From NCBI GenBank assembly GCA_029782355.1, contig JAKOUY010000039.1, forward strand, positions 1 through 48,050: 48,050 nucleotides of DNA, in the 5' to 3' direction. The first letter of the stretch is position 1. Every line of letters begins with the position of its first letter. The notes under the pieces are model-generated. The model had not been told where the DNA came from and made no database searches. It saw nothing but the letters and a program-made list of their open reading frames with translations. The DNA is from Actinomycetes bacterium. Lineage in GTDB: Bacteria; Actinomycetota; Acidimicrobiia; Acidimicrobiales; Ilumatobacteraceae. Positions 36,509 to 47,855 of this stretch are shown here, piece by piece. The translations under genes were made by a program, and so were the position numbers.

Positions 36509-37570
36509 TTACACACGCCACTCCAGCACGTCGAAGCCACCGAGGCCCGCCGGGTCGACGAGCGCCTCGGCTTCGGTGATCCGGCTGCGCATCCGGATGG
36601 CGGTGAGATCGGGACGGGCCCGGGCGGCCTCCCACGCCTGGCGACCTGCCTCGACCAGCTCCTCGATCCCCCACCGGTGGAGGAACTGCGCCTGGCTGCG
36701 GATCTCGTCGGCTGCGGGGAGTTGGTCGAGACAGACCTGGGCGGTGATGTCCTGGGTGCCCGGGTTGCGCAGGTAGTGCTCGCCACGCTCGTGTCCCCGG
36801 TAGGTGCGCAGCCACGACCGCCAGGGGATGGTGGCCAGCTCGGCCGTGCGCGCCGTGCAGTAGTCGATGGCGATCACCCGCCCGGCGCCCAGCAACCGGC
36901 GTGCCCGGTCGACCCACGCCGCAGCTCGGTCCTGCAGGGGAACCCGGGCGCCGTGCGGCGGGTGGGCCGGCAGCCAGCCGGGCAGTGGCTCGATCGGCGC
37001 CGACAGCACCTCGCTCCACGTCCCGTCGGGCGACGGGACGACGAACGCCTCGCGCCATGCCCCGTCGAACACCGCCAGGCGGAAGGGCAGGTTGTCGAGC
37101 AGCTCGTTGGCCAGCACGACCCCGACCACCGGCCCTCGCGGCAGCTCGTCCGCCGGTTCGACCCCGTCAGGATGCCGGGCCCGCTGCCCAGCCGACACCT
37201 CGACCGCCACGTACCGCGGGCTTCGGGATGCACCACAACCAAGCCGCTCGCTGCCGGTCCGCCCCAACGCCTGCAGGGCGGGCAGGAGCGAGCGGGCCAG
37301 CGTGCCCTGGCCGGCCCCGACCTCGATCACCGTGAAGTCGTCCGGGCGGCCCAGGCGGTGCCATTCGGCGTCGATCGCCCTCGCCAGGACCTCGCCGAAC
37401 AGCGGGCCGACCTCCGGCGAGGTGATGAAGTCGCCACGCCGGCCCGCAGAACCACCCGAGGTGTAGAAGCCGCTCGGCCCATAGAGCGCCAGTTCCATGA
37501 ACCGATCGAACGGCAGCGCGCCACCGGCGGACGCCGCTGCGGCGCGCAGCTGATCAGCGGCCGAAGGCAC
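36509..37570 (-). CDS. midA: MidA/NDUFAF7-family SAM-dependent methyltransferase
   Basis: A 353-residue protein of the DUF185 family. Clear hallmarks are FDRFMELALYGPSGFYTS, GDFITSPEVGPLFGEVLA, the SAM-binding VIEVGAGQGTLARSLL and GVVLANELLDNLPFRL. The mitochondrial homologue NDUFAF7 methylates an arginine of a complex I subunit and is needed for its assembly; the bacterial target is less certain. The gene overlaps nuoN by 17 bp and so belongs to the nuo operon, which supports a complex I assembly role here. GTG 37570 gives a start (VPSAADQLRAAA) that suits the family; the frame is open upstream only inside nuoN. Confidence 0.88.
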   Translation of the reverse strand: MPSAADQLRAAAASAGGALPFDRFMELALYGPSGFYTSGGSAGRRGDFITSPEVGPLFGEVLARAIDAEWHRLGRPDDFTVIEVGAGQGTLARSLLPALQALGRTGSERLGCGASRSPRYVAVEVSAGQRARHPDGVEPADELPRGPVVGVVLANELLDNLPFRLAVFDGAWREAFVVPSPDGTWSEVLSAPIEPLPGWLPAHPPHGARVPLQDRAAAWVDRARRLLGAGRVIAIDYCTARTAELATIPWRSWLRTYRGHERGEHYLRNPGTQDITAQVCLDQLPAADEIRSQAQFLHRWGIEELVEAGRQAWEAARARPDLTAIRMRSRITEAEALVDPAGLGGFDVLEWRV

Positions 37571-39062
37571 CGGCGAGCCCGGTGATCGCCCCGTAGCCGC
37601 TGAAGCCGGGCAGCACACCGAAGGCCAGCGTGGCGACGCCGGTGATCACCAGCGCGGCCACCAGGTTGCGCGGCACGCGCACGGGCGATTCGTCGCCGTC
37701 CGGCGCCGGCTTCATCCACATCTCGCGCATCAGGGTGATGTAGTACGCCGCGGACACCACGGTGTTCACCGCAGCGATGACCGCCAGGGTGTAGGCCGCA
37801 CCGGTGCGGGCCTCGAGCACCGCCTTGAACGCCCCGAACTTGGCGTACCAGCCGCCGAACGGTGGGATGCCGGCCAGCGAGGCGAGGAACAGGGTCATCA
37901 CCGCCGCCAGACCGGGGGCGTAGTTGAACAGGCCGCCATAGCTGGCGATCTCGCCGCTGTGGGTCTTGCGGCTCACGGCCATGACGACGGCGAAGGCACC
38001 CAGGTTGGTGGCGGCGTAGATGATCAGGTAGACGACGACGGCGCGCAGCGAGGTGCGGGCGTCGCCCGTGCCGGCGACGGCCAGCGGCATGAGGATGAAG
38101 CCGCCCTGGCTGACGGAGCTGTAGGCCAGCATGCGGACGATGTTCTTCTGCTTGAGGGCCAGCAGGTTGCCCACCGTGATGGTCACCGCAGCCAACACCC
38201 ACAGGAACGGCTCGTACACGCTCTTGGCAGCGGGGAACGCCAGGAACACCAGCAGTGAGAGGGCGACGAAGCCGGCAGCCTTCGAGGCCACGGACAGGAA
38301 GGCGGTGATCGGTGTCGGGGCACCTTGGTAGACGTCCGGCGCCCAGGTGTGGAAGGGCACGGCCGACACCTTGAAGGCGAAGCCGACGATGACGAAGACG
38401 ATGCCCAGCACCTGGACGCCGACCAGGTGGTCCGTGCCGGTCACCGCCTGGCCGATGTCGACCAGCCGGGTGCTGCCGGTGACGCCGTACAGCAGGCTCA
38501 TGCCGTAGAGCATCACGGCGCTGGCGAACACGCCGAGCAGGAAGTACTTCATGCCGGCCTCGTTGGACTTGCTGTCACGCTTGCGCCAGGCGGCCAGCAT
38601 GTAGGCCGGGATCGACAGGAACTCCAGGGCGACGAACACGCTGACCAGGTCGCGGGCCGAGGCCATCATGACCATGCCCATGATGCTGGTGAGCAGCAGC
38701 GTGTAGTACTCGCCCTGGTACGGCGTGCGCTCCTCGGTGTCCCGGCTGGACATCAGCACCACCACGTACCCCGACAGCAGGAACAGGGCCTTCAGCACCA
38801 GGCTGAAGTTGTCGATGACGTAGCGACCGTCGAACATCGAGCGGACGTCGCTGCCGATGACGCCGAGGGTGACCACCGGCAGGACCGCGCCGAGCAGGAT
38901 CAGCCCGGCCACCGTGGACACCAGCCACTTGCGGCTCTCCGCCAGGAACAGATCGAGGACGATGAGCAGGCAGATCCCCACGCCGAGGACGATCTCGGGC
39001 GCGAGCGCGTGGTAGTCCACGTGCGGCGTGGCGAAGTCGCTGGCTACGAGCGCGGAGATCAC
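37554..39062 (-). CDS. nuoN: NADH-quinone oxidoreductase subunit N
   Basis: A 502-residue proton-pumping antiporter-like subunit of complex I with about 14 membrane segments. The core has the conserved KYFLLGVFASAVMLYG, FKVSAVPFHTWAPDVYQGAPTP and LLALKQKNIVRMLAYSSVSQ stretches, holding the lysines of the proton channel. GTG 39062 starts 8 nt after the nuoM stop. Length and motifs are normal. Confidence 0.96.
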   Translation of the reverse strand: MISALVASDFATPHVDYHALAPEIVLGVGICLLIVLDLFLAESRKWLVSTVAGLILLGAVLPVVTLGVIGSDVRSMFDGRYVIDNFSLVLKALFLLSGYVVVLMSSRDTEERTPYQGEYYTLLLTSIMGMVMMASARDLVSVFVALEFLSIPAYMLAAWRKRDSKSNEAGMKYFLLGVFASAVMLYGMSLLYGVTGSTRLVDIGQAVTGTDHLVGVQVLGIVFVIVGFAFKVSAVPFHTWAPDVYQGAPTPITAFLSVASKAAGFVALSLLVFLAFPAAKSVYEPFLWVLAAVTITVGNLLALKQKNIVRMLAYSSVSQGGFILMPLAVAGTGDARTSLRAVVVYLIIYAATNLGAFAVVMAVSRKTHSGEIASYGGLFNYAPGLAAVMTLFLASLAGIPPFGGWYAKFGAFKAVLEARTGAAYTLAVIAAVNTVVSAAYYITLMREMWMKPAPDGDESPVRVPRNLVAALVITGVATLAFGVLPGFSGYGAITGLAGAFGR

Positions 39063-39069
39063 CGGGGCA

Positions 39070-40680
39070 TCACTTCCCGAAGACCCGCATCAGGTTGGTC
39101 ACGGCCGGGTCGATGACCTTGAACATCAGCTGCGGATAGACGCCGAAGACGACGATGGCGATCAGCAGCGGCGTCCAGGCGATCCACTCGTAGGTGTTGA
39201 CGTCGTGGAGATCGGATCCGTGGTCGTCGCCGTGGTTCGCTGCGGCCGACAGCGAGTGAGCACCGCTGCCGTGACTGGTGAACTCGGGGTTCGGCTCGCC
39301 GAACGCGGTGCGCTGGTACAGCCACAGCAGGTACCCGGCGGCCAGCACGGTGCCGAGGGCGGCGACCACGGTGAGCACCCGGAACAGGTCCAGCTTGCCG
39401 TCACCGACCAGCGCCTGGGCCGGGTTCCACGAGGAGATGATCGCCGGGAACTCGCCCCAGAACCCGGCCAGGCCGGGCAGGCCGAGCGAGGCCATGGCGC
39501 AGAAGCCGAGGATCCATCCGAGCCGGGGGATCTGCTTGAGCATCCCGGACAGGCGACGGATCTCCAGGGTGTGGTACCGCTCCTTCACCGAGCCGGCCAG
39601 GAAGAAGAGCATGCCGGTGATCAGACCGTGGGCGACCATGCCGAAGACCGCGGCGTTGACCCCGAGCGGGGTGAGCGTGGCGATGCCCAGCATGACGAAG
39701 CCCATGTGGGCGACCGAGGAGAAGGCGATCAGCCGCTTCATGTCGGTCTGGGCCAGGCAGCCCAGGGCGCCGTAGATGATGCCGATGCAGGCCAGCACGG
39801 CGATGGCCGGCGCCCACTTCACCGCGGCCTGCGGCAGGAACGGGATGGCGATGCGGACGAAGCCGTAGGTGCCGAGCTTCAGCAGGATCGCCGCCAGGAT
39901 CACCGAGCCCTGCGTCGGCGCCTGGGTGTGGGCATCGGGCAACCAGGTGTGGAACGGGAACATCGGCACCTTGACGGCAAAGCCGACGAACATGCCGGCG
40001 AAGATCCAGATCGCCGTGGTCTTGGCGATCTCCGGGCCGTGGGCCTGGAACCAGGAGAAGGCGAAGCTGCCGCCCTCGGCGGTGTTGCCCTTGGTGACAA
40101 TGAACAGGGCGATGAACGACACCAGCATCAGGGCCGAGCCGAACATCGTGTAGAGGAAGAACTTCAGCGAGGCGTACTGGCGCTGCTCGCCGCCCCACAC
40201 GCCGATCATGAAGTACATCGGCAGCAGGACCACTTCGAAGAAGACGAAGAACAGGATCAGGTCCTGGGCCACGAAGGTGCCGGCCATGCCGGTCTGCAGC
40301 ACCAGCATGAGCATCAGGAACGCCTTGGCGTTGCCCGGGCTGGGGATGTGGTCCCACGAGTAGATGATCACCAGCAGGGTGATGACCATCGACAGGAAGT
40401 ACAGGGGCAGGCTGATGCCGTCGAGACCGAGGGTGTAGGTGGCCCGGATCGGGCGGATCCAGTCGTGGCTGGTGAAGAACTGCAACTTGGCCGACTGGCC
40501 GTAGTCGAACTTGACCAGCGTGTAGGCGCCGACGGCGACCGTGGCGATGGCCGTGACCAGGGCGACCAGCTTGGCCGACTCCTCGTCGCGCTTGGGGATG
40601 AACAGCATGATCACCACGCCGGCGAGCGGCAGGAAGGTTCCCAGGCTGAGCAACCAGTTCTGATCGCGGAGAACGTCCAT
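39070..40680 (-). CDS. nuoM: NADH-quinone oxidoreductase subunit M
   Basis: A 536-residue antiporter-like subunit of complex I. VVLLPMYFMIGVWGGEQRQYAS, FAVKVPMFPFHTWLPDAHTQAP and the LAQTDMKRLIAFSSVAHMG stretch are intact, including the pumping Lys and Glu positions. Near the C-terminus (about 470-495) lies an unusual His/Asp-rich loop (NHGDDHGSDLHD) before the last membrane segment. ATG 40680 follows nuoL by 9 nt. Confidence 0.96.
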   Translation of the reverse strand: MDVLRDQNWLLSLGTFLPLAGVVIMLFIPKRDEESAKLVALVTAIATVAVGAYTLVKFDYGQSAKLQFFTSHDWIRPIRATYTLGLDGISLPLYFLSMVITLLVIIYSWDHIPSPGNAKAFLMLMLVLQTGMAGTFVAQDLILFFVFFEVVLLPMYFMIGVWGGEQRQYASLKFFLYTMFGSALMLVSFIALFIVTKGNTAEGGSFAFSWFQAHGPEIAKTTAIWIFAGMFVGFAVKVPMFPFHTWLPDAHTQAPTQGSVILAAILLKLGTYGFVRIAIPFLPQAAVKWAPAIAVLACIGIIYGALGCLAQTDMKRLIAFSSVAHMGFVMLGIATLTPLGVNAAVFGMVAHGLITGMLFFLAGSVKERYHTLEIRRLSGMLKQIPRLGWILGFCAMASLGLPGLAGFWGEFPAIISSWNPAQALVGDGKLDLFRVLTVVAALGTVLAAGYLLWLYQRTAFGEPNPEFTSHGSGAHSLSAAANHGDDHGSDLHDVNTYEWIAWTPLLIAIVVFGVYPQLMFKVIDPAVTNLMRVFGK

Positions 40681-40689
40681 CGATGTCCC

Positions 40690-42875
<2,186 letters not shown>

Positions 42876-42876
<1 letters not shown>

Positions 42877-43175
42877 CAGCCCTTCATCTCCGACAGCTCA
42901 TCGAGGGCGATGCTCCTCCGGTTGCGATAGATCAGCAGCACCATCGACAGGCCGACCCCGACCTCCGCCGCGGCGACGGCGATGATGTACAGGGCGAAGA
43001 CGTTGCCGTCGGCGTTGTGGTGCATCTGGCTGAACGCCAGCAGGTTGAGGTTCACCGAGTTGAGGATCAGCTCGATGGCCATCAGCACCATGACCGCGTT
43101 CTTGCGGGCGATCACGCCGTAGACCCCGATGCAGAACAGGATCGCTCCGAGGATCAGGAAGTTGTTGACCCACAT
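42876..43175 (-). CDS. nuoK: NADH-quinone oxidoreductase subunit K
   Basis: A 99-residue, three-helix subunit of complex I of exactly typical size. The conserved Glu residues lie in MVLMAIELILNSVNLN and VAAAEVGVGLSMVLL. ATG 43175 begins 5 nt after the nuoJ stop, and the stop overlaps the nuoL start. Confidence 0.96.
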
Positions 43176-43180
43176 GGTGC

Positions 43181-43693
43181 TCAGTCCTTCCGGGCCAGGA
43201 CGATGGCGCCGATGGCGGCGATCAGCAGGACGAACGACAGCGCCCAGAACGGCAGCAGGTACGGCTGGAAGATCGAGTCGCTGACCGCCTTGGTGCTGAC
43301 CGGGCCACGATCGGCGGGCAGGGTGGCGTCCTTCCACCCGTCGAGCACCGCCCAGCTGATGACACCCAGCATCAGCACGGCCACCGGGATGCCGAGTCCC
43401 CAGTTGCGGTTGTTCAGATCGCCGTCGCGTCCCAGCTTGGCCCGGGTGAGCATCACGCCGAACAGGAACAGGACCATCACCGCGCCGATGTAGACCAGCA
43501 CCTGGGTGACGGCCACGAACTCGGCGGCCAGCAGCAGGTACTGGGCGGCCGCCCCGGCCATGACCAGCACCAGTGACAGGGCGGCGTGGACCACGTTGCG
43601 GTTGGACACCACGCTGATGGCCGCGCCCACCATCACCGCGGCGATCAGGTAGAAGCCGACGTTCTGGGCGACGTTGATGGACGAGGCGACCAT
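43181..43693 (-). CDS. nuoJ: NADH-quinone oxidoreductase subunit J
   Basis: A 170-residue membrane subunit of complex I with five helices. The conserved AEFVAVTQVLVYIGAVMVLFLF helix (the pi-bulge helix) is clear at about 65-86. ATG 43693 overlaps the nuoI stop (ATGA), so translation is coupled. An outer loop with KDATLPADRGP precedes the last helix. Confidence 0.95.
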   Translation of the reverse strand: MVASSINVAQNVGFYLIAAVMVGAAISVVSNRNVVHAALSLVLVMAGAAAQYLLLAAEFVAVTQVLVYIGAVMVLFLFGVMLTRAKLGRDGDLNNRNWGLGIPVAVLMLGVISWAVLDGWKDATLPADRGPVSTKAVSDSIFQPYLLPFWALSFVLLIAAIGAIVLARKD

Positions 43694-44220
43694 CACTTGC
43701 CCTTCTTCTTCTCGGCGCCGGCTTCCAGATCGGGGGCCGCCGGAACGGTCTCCATCCATTCGCCGAGCTTGCTCTTGTCGTGCAGCAGGTCGGCGATGTG
43801 CGGCTCGCTGTACTCGTACTCCGGGCTCCAGAACAGGGCGTCGAACGGGCACACCTCGACGCAGATGCCGCAGTACATGCACAGGGCGAAGTCGATGTCG
43901 AAGCGGTCGAGCTTGTTGACCTTGCGCGGCGCACCGCCGGCCCGGCGCGGTGGGGCCAGGTCCTTGTGGCCCTCGATGAAGATGCACCAGTCCGGGCAGC
44001 TGCGGGCGCACAGCATGCACACCGTGCAGTTGTCCTCGCGCAGGGCGATGACGCCGCGGGCGCGGATGGGCGGGGTCTCCTTCTCGTGCGGGTACTGCAC
44101 GGTCTGGGCGCCGCCGCCCAGCTTCTTCGGCTTCACCGTCTGGGCCAGCGTGTTCAGCGTGACCCCGAGCCCCTTCAGCAGTCCGGGTGCCTTCGGCTTG
44201 GGCGGCTTCGGCAGGGCCAT
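43693..44220 (-). CDS. nuoI: NADH-quinone oxidoreductase subunit I (two 4Fe-4S clusters)
   Basis: A 175-residue ferredoxin-like subunit that carries clusters N6a and N6b between the hydrophilic and membrane arms. The two motifs are C65-x2-C68-x2-C71-x3-C75 and C114-x2-C117-x2-C120-x3-C124, both complete. The N-terminal 35 residues are Pro/Lys-rich, and the C-terminus is highly charged (GAEKKKGK). ATG 44220 overlaps the nuoH stop. Confidence 0.96.
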   Translation of the reverse strand: MALPKPPKPKAPGLLKGLGVTLNTLAQTVKPKKLGGGAQTVQYPHEKETPPIRARGVIALREDNCTVCMLCARSCPDWCIFIEGHKDLAPPRRAGGAPRKVNKLDRFDIDFALCMYCGICVEVCPFDALFWSPEYEYSEPHIADLLHDKSKLGEWMETVPAAPDLEAGAEKKKGK

Positions 44221-45272
44221 CAGAACACCACCTTCAGGATCGCCGTGAGCATGATGTTCACCAGCGACACCGGGATCAGCACCTTCCAGGCGAAGCGCTG
44301 CAGCTGATCCTCACGGAACCGGGGGTAGCTGAAGCGAGCCCACATGATCAGGAAGGCCAGCACCATCATCTTGACGAACATGATCAGCGGGCCACCGACG
44401 TTCATCCAGTTGGCGATCTCGTGCGAACCGTTCGGCGCCCAGCCGAACCAGCGGAACGGCACCCCCCACCCACCGAGGAACAGCACGCTGGCGATCAGGG
44501 CGAACACCCCGGCCGTGGCGAACTCGGCGATGAAGAAGATCAGGAAGCGGAACCCGCTGTACTCGGTCATGTAGCCGGAGACCAGCTCGGACTCGGCCAC
44601 CGGCATGTCGAACGGCGCCTGGGTCAGCTCGGCCTGGACGGCGATCATGAACACGAGGAAGCCGATGAACTGGGTGAGGATGTACGGGTTGCCGATGCCG
44701 TCCCAGCCGAAGATCGAGTCGCTGTTCTGCTTAACCACGATGGTCTGCAGGTTCATCGACCCGGCCTGGATGACCACGCCCAGCACGGCCAGCACCATCG
44801 GCAGCTCGTAGGCGATGAGCTGGCCGGCGGCACGCAGGCCCCCGAGCATCGAGTACTTGTTGGCGCTGGACCACCCGGCGATCAGGATGCCGAGGGTGGA
44901 CACCGAGCTGACGGCCAGCATGTAGAACACGCCGGCGTCGAAGTTGGTGAAGTACGCCTCGGGACCGAATGGGACCACTGCGACCAGCAGGAACGTGCTG
45001 ACCAGGACCAGCAGTGGGGCCATCCGGAAGATCCGCCGGTCGGCCCGCTCCGGGGTGATGTCCTCCTTCTGCAGCCACTTGCCGACCTCGGCGAAGAGCT
45101 GCATCGAGCCGTACGGTCCGGCCTCCATCGGGCCCAGGCGGCTCTGCATGAAGGACATCATCTTGAACAGGAAGACATAGACGATGGTGCCCGCAGGCAA
45201 CAGGACGGCCACCGCCCCGCCGAGGACGCGGAAGATCGACTGCAACCAGTAGGGAACGGACGCCAACATCAT
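44220..45272 (-). CDS. nuoH: NADH-quinone oxidoreductase subunit H
   Basis: A 350-residue subunit forming part of the quinone site. [18 protein letters not shown] (the usual RxGPNRxGP motif, here with ME), [39 protein letters not shown] and [14 protein letters not shown] are conserved. It is the first gene of this nuoHIJKLMN-midA operon. ATG 45272 and the next codon are both Met; GAGGG lies about 10 nt upstream. No nuoG or other subunit gene precedes it, so the hydrophilic arm must be encoded elsewhere if the complex is complete. Confidence 0.96.
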   Translation of the reverse strand: MMLASVPYWLQSIFRVLGGAVAVLLPAGTIVYVFLFKMMSFMQSRLGPMEAGPYGSMQLFAEVGKWLQKEDITPERADRRIFRMAPLLVLVSTFLLVAVVPFGPEAYFTNFDAGVFYMLAVSSVSTLGILIAGWSSANKYSMLGGLRAAGQLIAYELPMVLAVLGVVIQAGSMNLQTIVVKQNSDSIFGWDGIGNPYILTQFIGFLVFMIAVQAELTQAPFDMPVAESELVSGYMTEYSGFRFLIFFIAEFATAGVFALIASVLFLGGWGVPFRWFGWAPNGSHEIANWMNVGGPLIMFVKMMVLAFLIMWARFSYPRFREDQLQRFAWKVLIPVSLVNIMLTAILKVVF

Positions 45273-45395
45273 CGAGACCAGGCCCTCAGCACACGCGCAT
45301 TACCACAGATCTGCCGGGACATCAGGCCGGACGTTACCAGGGGACCCGGATCGGCCCGAAACCAACGCCGGGGCCGGACGCCACCGACCGAGCCT

Positions 45396-45779
45396 CTACT
45401 GGATGCGCTGCCGATCCGGGCGGATCTGGTAGATCACACGACTGTCGGTGGGCCCGAAGGCGTAGTCGGCTCCGGTGTACTTGCGGGCCAGCGCGTTGAT
45501 GTGGGCTGCGGCCTCGTCGCCCGTGACCGTGCCGACCACGTGACCGCGCACCTCGGCGTAGTGGTACGGGTTCTGTGCATCCCACACGGCCACGGTGACC
45601 CGCGGGTCGTGGTCCATAGCCGTAGCCTTCGCCCGACCGAGGTCGGTGTTGATCAGCATGTGCTCATCGTCGGCGTCCACCCACATCACGTGGGTCATCG
45701 GATGACCGGACGCCGGGATGACGGTGAGCGCTGCAAAATTGGGCGCCTGGGCAAGAGCCTTGATCGCATGGTCGAGCAT
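45396..45779 (-). CDS. PNPOx-like/F420-dependent (FDOR-B type) oxidoreductase
   Basis: A 127-residue split-barrel flavin- or F420-binding protein. MLDHAIKALAQAPNFAALTVI, then GHPMTHVMWVDADDEHMLINTDLGRAKATAMDHDPRVTVAVWD (read in two parts) and YAEVRGHVVG fit the family; the RAK..NMxxDPRV pattern near 49-60 is typical of F420-binding members. AGGAGG (45786-45791) lies 6 nt before ATG 45779. The frame is open far upstream through the CRISPR array, but this is an artefact of the repeat. Substrate unknown. Confidence 0.85.
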   Translation of the reverse strand: MLDHAIKALAQAPNFAALTVIPASGHPMTHVMWVDADDEHMLINTDLGRAKATAMDHDPRVTVAVWDAQNPYHYAEVRGHVVGTVTGDEAAAHINALARKYTGADYAFGPTDSRVIYQIRPDRQRIQ

Positions 45780-45918
45780 GATCGTCCTCCTGATGTGCGG
45801 GTGGCAGTGCAGGCTACGAGCCAACCGACAACCTGAAGTCCGCCGATTGTTGGTCGACCTGGCCGACCCCCCCCGACGACTCGGTCTCGATGACCGCAAA
45901 CGCCGAAGTACCCTGTTC

Positions 45919-47428
45919 GCCGCAATGACGTCGGGGGCCGAAGCCCCCGATGACCGGGCGAGAATCCGCGCACACGCTTTCGGGCTCAGCGAGCCGCAAT
46001 GAAGTCGGGGGCCGAAGCCCCCGATTACCACCGCCGACAAGGTGTACCTCGACGCCGGCACCGCCTGGCCGCGATGAAGTCGGGGGCCGAAGCCCCCGAT
46101 GACGGCGATGCGATTCGGGATCGACACTCGGCTGTGGTCGCCGCAATGAAGTCGGGGGCCGAAGCCCCCGATGACGGTCGAACAGGGCGAAGCGGGAGGC
46201 GACGGTGTTGCCGCCGCAATGAAGTCGGGGGCCGAAGCCCCCGATGACGCCCAGGTGGCGCACGTCCGATGGCCTTTCGCGTTGACGCCGCAATGAAGTC
46301 GGGGGCCGAAGCCCCCGATGACTCGTCGAGCCGCCCAAGCCGGTCCGCTGGATGAACCTGCCGCAATGAAGTCGGGGGCCGAAGCCCCCGATGACAAGAA
46401 CTGATGGCCAGCGGTCTCGACGGACAGGTCATGCCGCAATGAAGTCGGGGGCCGAAGCCCCCGATGACGACCACCGGCCCTGCAAGAAGACGGACGCCAC
46501 CCACTGGCCGCAATGAAGTCGGGGGCCGAAGCCCCTGATGACCGTAGGCGATCCCGGCCACCTCGCACTCCAACACGACGCCGCAATGAAGTCGGGGGCC
46601 GAAGCCCCCGATGACCCAGCCCCGACCGAGTTGCGGACGTACTCGCCCTGGTTGCCGCAATGAAGTCGGGGGCCGAAGCCCCCGATGACCGGGGACACGT
46701 CATCCGGGCACAACATCGGCTGCTACTTGCCGCAATGAAGTCGGGGGCCGAAGCCCCCGATGACGACGGCCAGGCGGCGTCGTGCTCGGCGAGGTTGGCG
46801 AGGCCGCAATGAAGTCGGGGGCCGAAGCCCCCGATGACCACCACCGGGCCGTTCCCATGCGCCGGCGATCACGTGGCCGCAATGAAGTCGGGGGCCGAAG
46901 CCCCCGATGACGTGACCGAGTTGGTAGCCGGGACGGTCGCGAGCGCACCCTGCCGCAATGAAGTCGGGGGCCGAAGCCCCCGATGACCAGACCTACCCGG
47001 GTCTGCCGGGCAGAATCCTGGAGCCGCAATGAAGTCGGGGGCCGAAGCCCCCGATGACAAGCTGTCCAGCCCGACCGTCTCGTGACGGCCGTTGTCGCCG
47101 CAATGAAGTCGGGGGCCGAAGCCCCCGATGACCCGGCCAGCCGCCGTAGGCGACGTCGCTGCGGGTGTTGCCGCAATGAAGTCGGGGGCCGAAGCCCCCG
47201 ATGACCACTGCCGTCCCCCGACCACCACCGACGGCCGCCGCGCCGCAATGAAGTCTGGGGCCGAAGCCCCCGATGACTCCCGAACACAAACCCGCCGTTG
47301 GGGGTGACACCGTCGGCGCCGCAATGAAGTCGGGGGCCGAAGCCCCCGATGGCCCGTAGCACCCGCAACGGCGCATCAGTCGACGTGCCGTCGCCGCAAT
47401 GAAGTCGGGGGCCGAAGCCCCCGATGAC
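45919..47428 (-). CRISPR. CRISPR array: 21 repeats of 36 bp, 20 spacers of 35-40 bp
   Basis: Repeats begin at 45919, 45993, 46068, 46140, 46213, 46287, 46360, 46433, 46507, 46580, 46654, 46729, 46803, 46876, 46952, 47023, 47097, 47170, 47242, 47318 and 47393. Read on the minus strand each repeat starts GTCA, has the 8-bp stem TCGGGGGC/GCCCCCGA closed by TTCG, and ends TTCATTGCGGC. Spacers are all different (38, 39, 36, 37, 38, 37, 37, 38, 37, 38, 39, 38, 37, 40, 35, 38, 37, 36, 40 and 39 bp from low to high coordinate). Single-base variants are in the first three repeats (45919, 45993, 46068) and in those at 46507, 47242 and 47318. Degeneration at the low end and a promoter beyond the high end place the leader at the high end and transcription on the minus strand. 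No cas gene is in the window, so the type is not assigned. Confidence 0.98.
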
Positions 47429-47560
47429 TGGTCGTCGTCTGGCCTTGTCGCATTTGGCCCTGACGCCCAAAGTGCGAGCGCTGATGTAAGAGTAGGCGCA
47501 TCTCTCCAGTTGTCAAACGGCTCCAACAAGGTCGACCAGCTCAGAGGGGTGCGAGCGCTC
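47429..47560 (-). promoter_or_regulatory. CRISPR leader with promoter
   Basis: On the minus strand TTGACA (47511-47516) and TACTCT (47489-47494) are separated by 16 bp, a near-ideal -35/-10 pair, with transcription expected from about 47481 towards the first repeat at 47428. An 11-bp direct repeat GTGCGAGCGCT occurs at 47472-47482 and 47549-47559 (77 bp apart), possibly a leader motif. No gene is seen here. Confidence 0.7.
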
Positions 47561-47601
47561 TGCCGAAAATCGGACGCGCGACCACCGCTCGCATCTCCTA
47601 C

Positions 47602-47616
47602 ACGATCATTGATCGT
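47602..47616. repeat. Short inverted repeat
   Basis: ACGATCA and TGATCGT flank a single T. It lies between the CRISPR leader and the IS3 remnant and could be an operator or part of an old insertion-sequence end. The 47561-47666 stretch otherwise shows nothing recognisable. Confidence 0.35.
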
Positions 47617-47666
47617 TCACTGGGCATTGGAGTGACCCCTGGATCACGGACGGATTGGTTGTTGGA

Positions 47667-47855
47667 TCATGCCACGGTAGTGGCTTCGAAGTCTGCGGGG
47701 CTGAGGTAGCCAAGGGTGGAGTGGCGTCGGGTCGGGTTGTGGAACGCTTCGATCCAGTGGAACATCGCCTGGGCGAGCCCGGCGCGGGTCGGCCAGCGAT
47801 GCCGGTCGAGCAGCTCGCATTGCAGTGAGGCGAAGAAGCTCTCGGCGACGGCGTT
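47667..47855 (-). pseudogene. IS3-family transposase remnant (C-terminal end)
   Basis: About 62 residues of the integrase-type transposase (OrfB) remain: NAVAESFFASLQCELLDR, then GLAQAMFHWIEAFHNPTRRHSTLGYLSPADFE and a stop at 47667. In intact IS3 proteins the N of NAVAESFF is preceded by WD; here the match stops abruptly at 47855 and the next bases (minus strand) belong to the IS110-type element. The catalytic Glu region of the DDE site (the E of AVAES) is present but the two Asp are lost. It is therefore a dead fragment. Its downstream end may lie near 47632, where GTGACCCCTGG could be a terminal repeat, but the partner is not visible. Confidence 0.85.

Noticed and set aside
45780-47529. Long minus- and plus-strand open frames running through the repeats
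   Set aside because: The 36-bp repeat is a multiple of three and lacks stops in several frames, giving repeated peptides such as GASAPDFIAA; these are artefacts of the CRISPR array.
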